19,978 bases of DNA, from contig JAOTWT010000008.1 in the NCBI GenBank assembly GCA_029862725.1, positions 1 to 19,978 of the forward strand. The letters are read 5' to 3'. The notes beneath the pieces were generated by a model that saw only the letters and a program-made list of their open reading frames with translations, was not told the origin of the DNA and made no database searches. Below are positions 15,697-19,978 of the stretch, piece after piece. This DNA is from Acidobacteriota bacterium. GTDB taxonomy: Bacteria; Acidobacteriota; Blastocatellia; Pyrinomonadales; Pyrinomonadaceae. The position numbers and the translations under genes were made by a program. The first letter of the stretch is position 1; each line of letters starts with the position of its first letter.

Positions 15697-16086
15697 TCAA
15701 CTAAAGCTTTTAAGCGCAAGTCGCCATATGACTTCGCCTCCGATCAGGTGTTTCTCGACGATCTCTCGAACATCGGATTCGCGAACTTGGGCATACCAAA
15801 TCCCCTCCGGGTAGACCAGGACTGCGACCCCGATCGAGCAGAACCCAACAGAACCGCAATCCGTCAGCAGTATCGGCCCTTCCGGATTGCGGCCTTTCGA
15901 TTCTTTTCCGTACCTCAATCCGCGGTTTTCGAGTTCCTTTACAAACGCCTCCTTTACCGAAGAAGCGTCGACCTTAGAGCAGGACGTTCCCCCGCAGACA
16001 AAAACATGATGGCGGATTTCTGCCCCCGCTACCGGGGCCAAAAAGCGCAGTTTTTCCTTGTCCTCGATTATTTTCGGCAACTTCAC
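15697..16086 (-). CDS. Thioredoxin-fold [2Fe-2S] ferredoxin-like protein
   Basis: The protein has 129 residues from a GTG at 16086. HHVFVCGGTSC gives a C-x4-C pair and LLTDCGSVGFCSIG a second pair. VLVYPEGIWYAQV followed by REIVEKHLIGG is the characteristic end of thioredoxin-like [2Fe-2S] ferredoxins (the NuoE/Shethna superfamily), whose four Cys hold the cluster. Odd points are the C-x5-C spacing of the second pair, where C-x3-C is usual, and SIGV where most have xxGP. It is likely cytoplasmic and an electron carrier. The frame has no ATG. Other possible starts are GTG 16158 and TTG 16218, which would add up to 44 Arg-rich residues of low plausibility. The region from here to 16311 holds the start of the divergent protease gene. 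Confidence 0.75.
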   Translation of the reverse strand: MKLPKIIEDKEKLRFLAPVAGAEIRHHVFVCGGTSCSKVDASSVKEAFVKELENRGLRYGKESKGRNPEGPILLTDCGSVGFCSIGVAVLVYPEGIWYAQVRESDVREIVEKHLIGGEVIWRLALKSFS

Positions 16087-16311
16087 ACGAAAATGATGCC
16101 ATACCCGCGGATTTTCCGCACGAACCCCTCGCTGATATGTGCGGATCCGACCCGGCACGCATGCGTCAGCCGTCGTCCGTTTCAAAAATGCGGCCCGGAC
16201 ATTGTTCGGCAACCGCAAGATGCCACGTAATGTGCGTTCAGCAAGTGTCGCGGGATTTCCTTTCTATGATAATATTCTACTAACGGCCGCGGCTTTGCCG
16301 GATTGTGTTTT

Positions 16312-17949
16312 ATGGCAGTTGGAATAATCATTCACGTTTCGGTCGGTAAGGAAAAACGTACCGAGTATTTCGGGGAAGAGTTCATCAGAATCGGTTCGGA
16401 CGAAACCAGTGAACTTCAGATTCATACCGCCAAGATTAGTGATAACTGCGTCTGGCTCACGCTGGCGCGCGAGGACGAGGTCTATCGAATCATCGATTTC
16501 GGCCCCGGGCTCGGTCTGACCCACAACGGCGAACCCATCCGCCGTTTCGCACCGATCAGCGATGGAGACACGATCGCAGTCAAAGATACCGGGATAGAGA
16601 TTTCCTTCTTTTCGCTGACCTCCGAATCGGCTCTGATCACCACCAACCGCGAACCCCACCAGGTCCAGTTCATAGAAGAGGCTGCGATCGGTGCTTCCGT
16701 TACCGAGAAAAGGGATGACGCCAAAGCCTTTTTGCGGGAGTTCTCGCGCGAATTGCTTCGGGAGATTAGCTGGAGATCGAAGGCGCTTTATCTTGCCCTT
16801 TTTGTCACCTTGATGATCGGTCTTTTTTACCTTGGTTACGGCTTCTACCGCGAGACCCGGAGTAACAGCGCGCAGGTTGCGGAGGCGAACAAGGTTATCA
16901 ATGACCTGAAAGAGAGGATTTCACAGACCAACAAGGAGCTTGGCGAACTAAACGAGTCGAATAAAATTGTCCGCGACATCGTCTCGCTCGCGCCGAATCT
17001 CCGTGTCGAATATGGAAACGGCGTCTGTCTGATCGTTGGTGTCTACGATCTTGTCGATCGGAAAACGGGCCGCCAGTTGAAATACCCGGACCCGGCTGGT
17101 TTCAGATCCGACCCATATGAGCCGCCTCCGATGGAAGAAGGAATTTATGAAGTCCCGGAAACCGAGGGATTGACTACGGAAGGAAACGGGGCGCCGGTCC
17201 GTTATGATTTTATTGGAACGGGTTTTCACGTCGGCAACGGTTTCATATTGACCAACCGGCATGTCCTGCAGCCCTGGACCGAAGATGATCTTATCCGCCA
17301 GCTGATCAGCGAATCGGGCGGGCGTGCGAAGATCAGGAAACTCGTGGTCTATTTCCCAAATCACACCCGAGCCTTTCCACTCACAGTTCGCAAATTCAGC
17401 AGTCAGCAGGATATTGCTGTCGGATTTGTGAATGCGCCCGAGTTCATTAATACGATTCCTGTCTTGCCCGTTGAATCCGGTTCGGAATCGCGGGCGATCG
17501 GAAAAACCGTCGTCACAATGGGTTACCCGAACGGCCCTGACCGCTTGCTCGCGATGGTCGATGATGAAGAAGCAAAATCGATAAACAGAAAGTTCGGAAG
17601 CTCGCGCCAGGCACTGATCAGTTATCTGGCGCAGTCGGGCAAGATTCTCCCGCTTACGACGCAGGGTTCGATCACGGACCTTGACGGTAAAAGAATCGTT
17701 CACGATGCGAAGACCGCCGAGGGCGGTTCGGGTGCGCCATTGTTCGGTCAATCCGGGAAGGTAATTGGCGTAAACTTTGGTGTATTTACCGAGAACAACG
17801 CTTCAAATATGGCGATTCCGATCGAATATGCGATAACACTTCTGCGGGAATTGGGTTGGACCTCCGCTTCTTCAATTAACGGAGTCGCATCCCAACCTGC
17901 GTCGTCCCCGAAAAAGACCATCATTGCAACTACCGGCGGCAACCCCTGA
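16312..17949 (+). CDS. Membrane-anchored FHA-like / trypsin-like serine protease fusion
   Basis: The protein has 545 residues. Residues 1-105 look like a forkhead-associated domain: EEFIRIGSDETSELQI with R26, and THNGEPI at 70-76. The usual S-x-x-H phosphopeptide-binding motif is replaced by ISDNCVWL, so binding may be lost or altered. One transmembrane helix lies at ~158-178 (ALYLALFVTLMIGLFYLGYG), then a coiled coil at ~186-222. A chymotrypsin-fold protease runs from ~295 to 515: TGFHVGNGFILTNRHV with H317, QDIAVGF with D367, and AEGGSGAPLFG with S473, the full catalytic triad. No PDZ domain follows. The FHA part is probably cytoplasmic and the protease periplasmic. The ATG at 16312 is preferred over a TTG at 16303. 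A GATAAT at 16268-16273 may be its -10. Confidence 0.85.
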   Translation: MAVGIIIHVSVGKEKRTEYFGEEFIRIGSDETSELQIHTAKISDNCVWLTLAREDEVYRIIDFGPGLGLTHNGEPIRRFAPISDGDTIAVKDTGIEISFFSLTSESALITTNREPHQVQFIEEAAIGASVTEKRDDAKAFLREFSRELLREISWRSKALYLALFVTLMIGLFYLGYGFYRETRSNSAQVAEANKVINDLKERISQTNKELGELNESNKIVRDIVSLAPNLRVEYGNGVCLIVGVYDLVDRKTGRQLKYPDPAGFRSDPYEPPPMEEGIYEVPETEGLTTEGNGAPVRYDFIGTGFHVGNGFILTNRHVLQPWTEDDLIRQLISESGGRAKIRKLVVYFPNHTRAFPLTVRKFSSQQDIAVGFVNAPEFINTIPVLPVESGSESRAIGKTVVTMGYPNGPDRLLAMVDDEEAKSINRKFGSSRQALISYLAQSGKILPLTTQGSITDLDGKRIVHDAKTAEGGSGAPLFGQSGKVIGVNFGVFTENNASNMAIPIEYAITLLRELGWTSASSINGVASQPASSPKKTIIATTGGNP

Positions 17950-18098
17950 TCGTTCGGGGCACGGCTGATTCCGCGTTGATGCCTTGTGCGAAGGAATCCT
18001 TCCATCGAACCGCTTCCCTCTTCGACAACAGGTCCATTCTCTTGAATGCGGGATTCTAGTGTGAGAAACTGCTCGCTCTCAGGGACCGGTTTTTCTCT

Positions 18099-19202
18099 AT
18101 GAACAATCTTGTAGTTTCCAATTTCCTGCATCGCCCGGCGAGAAGCCTCGTTAGTGTGCTTGGAATCGCGGTCGGCGTGTTGCTGATCGTATTTACCGTC
18201 GGCCTCGCGGAAGGCTCGATGCGTGAACGGGCTTCGCGCGAGGCAAACGTAAACGCGGAGATTTTTTTTCGCCCGAGTGGTGCTATCGGGATGTCCGGCA
18301 ACGAGTCCTTCAGGCTCAAGATCGAACAGGCCGCGGAAGTAAAAAAAGTCGATGGAGTCGCGGAGGTGATCCCGATCGGTCAGACGACAATCGATGTTCA
18401 GGATTCAAAAACCGGCCAGCGGCTGATTGACGGCATCGAGTTCGATTCTTATTCGAAGCTTGTAAATATACGGATTATTGACGGTCGCAAATTCGCGGAC
18501 GACGCGGATGAAGTGATCGTCGATACGGCCTTTTCCAGTCAGAAAAAATTCTCGAAGGGCTCCAGGATAACGATGTGGGATAGGGAGTTTACGGTGGTCG
18601 GGACCTACGAACCGGCGGCCGGCGCAAGGGTCAAGACCTCCCTAAAGACCATGCAGAAACAGCTTGGCGGCAACGGCCGGGCGACCGCTTTTCTGGTCAA
18701 GATCAAAGACGGCTACACACCCGAGAAAGTAGCCGAGAACATAAGCAAAGACTTTCCAAATAATCAATTGATCCTGACAAAAGACCTCGAGGAACTCTAC
18801 ATGAATGCGATACCCGCCCTGGGCGTGTTTTTGAACGTGATCATCGGGGTTGCCGCGGTGATCAGCGCACTCGTGATACTCCTGACAATGTACACAACGG
18901 TTACAGAACGCACGCGCCAGATCGGGATCATGAAATCGCTCGGCATGTCCAATATCGCGATCGGATGGACTATTACTAAAGAAGCTCTTTTGATAAGCCT
19001 CATCGGAATTGCCGGCGGGATTGCGCTTACCTTTTTCCTGCGGTGGGCCTTGACGCTCGTGACCACACTTGAAGTGCAGATGAGCCCTTTCGTGATAGCG
19101 ATCGTTTTTGTGGTCGGGCTTGCCGGCGGTGCTCTTGGCGGTTTGTACCCGGCGATGCGCGCCGCCCGGATGGAAGCGGTCGACGCGTTGAGCTACGAAT
19201 AG
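18099..19202 (+). CDS. ABC transporter permease of the MacB/FtsX type
   Basis: The protein has 367 residues with the MacB/LolC layout. TM1 is near 17-37 (LVSVLGIAVGVLLIVFTVGL). A large periplasmic domain covers ~38-238. Three helices follow near 240-266, 294-316 and 330-352. The stretch TERTRQIGIMKSLGMSNIAI (269-288) is the cytoplasmic coupling region typical of FtsX permeases, and the ending YPAMRAARMEAVDALSYE is the family C-terminus. Such permeases work by mechanotransmission with an ATPase rather than by classic transport; the cargo is unknown. No ATP-binding subunit is seen in the window, and the next gene is on the other strand. The 149 bases before it show no convincing promoter or ribosome binding site. 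Confidence 0.9.
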   Translation: MNNLVVSNFLHRPARSLVSVLGIAVGVLLIVFTVGLAEGSMRERASREANVNAEIFFRPSGAIGMSGNESFRLKIEQAAEVKKVDGVAEVIPIGQTTIDVQDSKTGQRLIDGIEFDSYSKLVNIRIIDGRKFADDADEVIVDTAFSSQKKFSKGSRITMWDREFTVVGTYEPAAGARVKTSLKTMQKQLGGNGRATAFLVKIKDGYTPEKVAENISKDFPNNQLILTKDLEELYMNAIPALGVFLNVIIGVAAVISALVILLTMYTTVTERTRQIGIMKSLGMSNIAIGWTITKEALLISLIGIAGGIALTFFLRWALTLVTTLEVQMSPFVIAIVFVVGLAGGALGGLYPAMRAARMEAVDALSYE

Positions 19203-19231
19203 ACGAACCCGGTTTGGCAAACAGGCAGAAA

Positions 19232-19254
19232 GCGCCCATGTTACAAATGGGTGC
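19232..19254 (-). terminator. Hairpin between convergent permease and aminopeptidase genes
   Basis: GCGCCCAT (19232-19239) and ATGGGTGC (19247-19254) form an 8-bp stem with one G.T pair and a 7-base loop. The loop contains the aminopeptidase stop codon (19241-19243). Only three T follow on the minus strand and none on the plus strand, so it would be a weak terminator, perhaps serving both genes. Confidence 0.35.
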
Positions 19255-19978
19255 GGACGAATAGGGTCTTCCCGTTACGATCAACCATACTGCGGCGGGA
19301 TTCTCCCGATTTCATATCGAAGCGATTGCCGGTCGGCAGAAAGTCGTTCAGCGCAAAGACGTTTGATTCCGGTTCGTCTTTAAGAGTCTTCCGAACCGCA
19401 TATCGGTCCATCTCTTTTTTGGCTCCGGCCATAAAATTCTCAACGTCACCGATTGAACGCGGAAGGTCCTTCGACATCCATTCGACCCCGGTCTTAGTGA
19501 TAAGCATGTCGTCCTCAATTCGTACGCCAATGTTTTTGTATTTCTCGAATACAGGCCCCACCTTCTCCTTGAAGGCCTGCCATTCCTCCGTTTCGGGCAG
19601 CAGTTCCAGGGAATTTTCGCGGATGTAAATGCCGGGTTCGTTGGTCATCATCATCCCTTCGGCAAGCGTCACGTTGTAATTTCCCACGTCGTGAACATTC
19701 ATTCCGAGCCAGTGCCCCCAGCCGTGCAAATACCAAAGCCGGTACTGTTGGGAATTTTTTTTATCGGTGATCAAGCCGAGCCGGAAGAGCCCTTCAACGA
19801 TAACCTGTCTTGCCGCGTTCGCAGCATCTGCCACCTTTGCACCCGGCTTCAGCTCACGCGCAGCCGCTTCCTGAGCATCGTAAACTATCTGATAGATCTC
19901 GGCCTGTTCCCTGGAAAACTTGCCGTTTACGGGGAACGTACGCGTGATGTCCGCGGTATAGTGGTCGTACTCAGCGCC
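19241..19978 (-). CDS. M24 family aminopeptidase P (Xaa-Pro aminopeptidase), N-terminus beyond window edge
   Basis: The C-terminal 245 residues are present, and the frame is open to the right edge. Metal-centre motifs of the pita-bread fold are visible: GAEYDHYTADITRTFP, whose second Asp is a ligand; LHGWGHWLGMNVHD with the ligand His; MTNEPGIYI with a Glu; and VRIEDDMLIT with the last Glu. This set, with HWLG and the long insertion around the GNYN segment, is typical of aminopeptidase P, which removes the N-terminal residue before proline using a di-Mn centre. The first Asp ligand should lie just outside the window. A C-terminal extension of about 80 residues follows the last ligand. It converges on the permease gene with a 38-base gap. 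Confidence 0.92.
   Translation of the reverse strand, partial: GAEYDHYTADITRTFPVNGKFSREQAEIYQIVYDAQEAAARELKPGAKVADAANAARQVIVEGLFRLGLITDKKNSQQYRLWYLHGWGHWLGMNVHDVGNYNVTLAEGMMMTNEPGIYIRENSLELLPETEEWQAFKEKVGPVFEKYKNIGVRIEDDMLITKTGVEWMSKDLPRSIGDVENFMAGAKKEMDRYAVRKTLKDEPESNVFALNDFLPTGNRFDMKSGESRRSMVDRNGKTLFVRTHL

Noticed and set aside
15748..16230. Plus-strand open frame of 160 codons
   Set aside because: It is antisense to the ferredoxin-like gene, whose Cys motifs and YPEGIWY are clearly on the minus strand.
17950..18098. Promoter or terminator between the protease and the permease
   Set aside because: Only a 5-bp GAAGG-AAT-CCTTC hairpin without T run is seen, and no -35/-10 pair has usable spacing.

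Overview
The window looks like a chromosomal segment of an Acidobacteriota bacterium, probably of the Blastocatellia/Pyrinomonadales type. I infer this from the large secreted Asp-box propeller, the OmpA-like porin with Cys-containing PKD-like domains, the GC content a little above half, and the split gcvPA/gcvPB genes. No search was possible, so this is recognition by eye. I see no tRNA, rRNA, CRISPR array, transposase or integrase.

Left part (1-5396), all on the minus strand. A secreted beta-propeller with nine Asp-box repeats runs off the left edge. Next comes a 791-aa outer-membrane protein (barrel, two PKD-like domains, OmpA-like tail) with its own terminator. After an AT-rich gap of about 500 bp lies an orphan larE-type PP-loop sulfur transferase with three cysteines.

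Middle-left (5569-8777), plus strand. A tight four-gene operon encodes a secreted TPR protein, two small secreted helical proteins that resemble each other, and a cytoplasmic SAM-dependent methyltransferase. The last three genes are coupled by 4-base ATGA overlaps.

Middle (8920-13529), plus strand. The glycine cleavage cluster gcvT-gcvH-gcvPA-gcvPB makes the T, H and both halves of the P protein, which together oxidise glycine to CO2, NH3 and methylene-THF. The L protein is not here. A strong intrinsic terminator sits between gcvH and gcvPA. A candidate promoter starts in its T-tract and would give a nearly leaderless gcvPA mRNA.

Right part (13556-19978). Two overlapping terminators end the gcv cluster. 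They are followed by a 656-aa, cysteine-free, all-helical protein of unknown function with a basic N-terminus, a strong ribosome binding site and a 12-bp palindrome upstream. This is the most novel-looking gene here. Then come a minus-strand thioredoxin-fold [2Fe-2S] ferredoxin-like protein with unusual Cys spacing, a divergent FHA-like/transmembrane/coiled-coil/trypsin-like protease, a MacB/FtsX-type ABC permease with no ATPase in the window, and on the minus strand the C-terminal part of an M24 aminopeptidase P that runs off the right edge.
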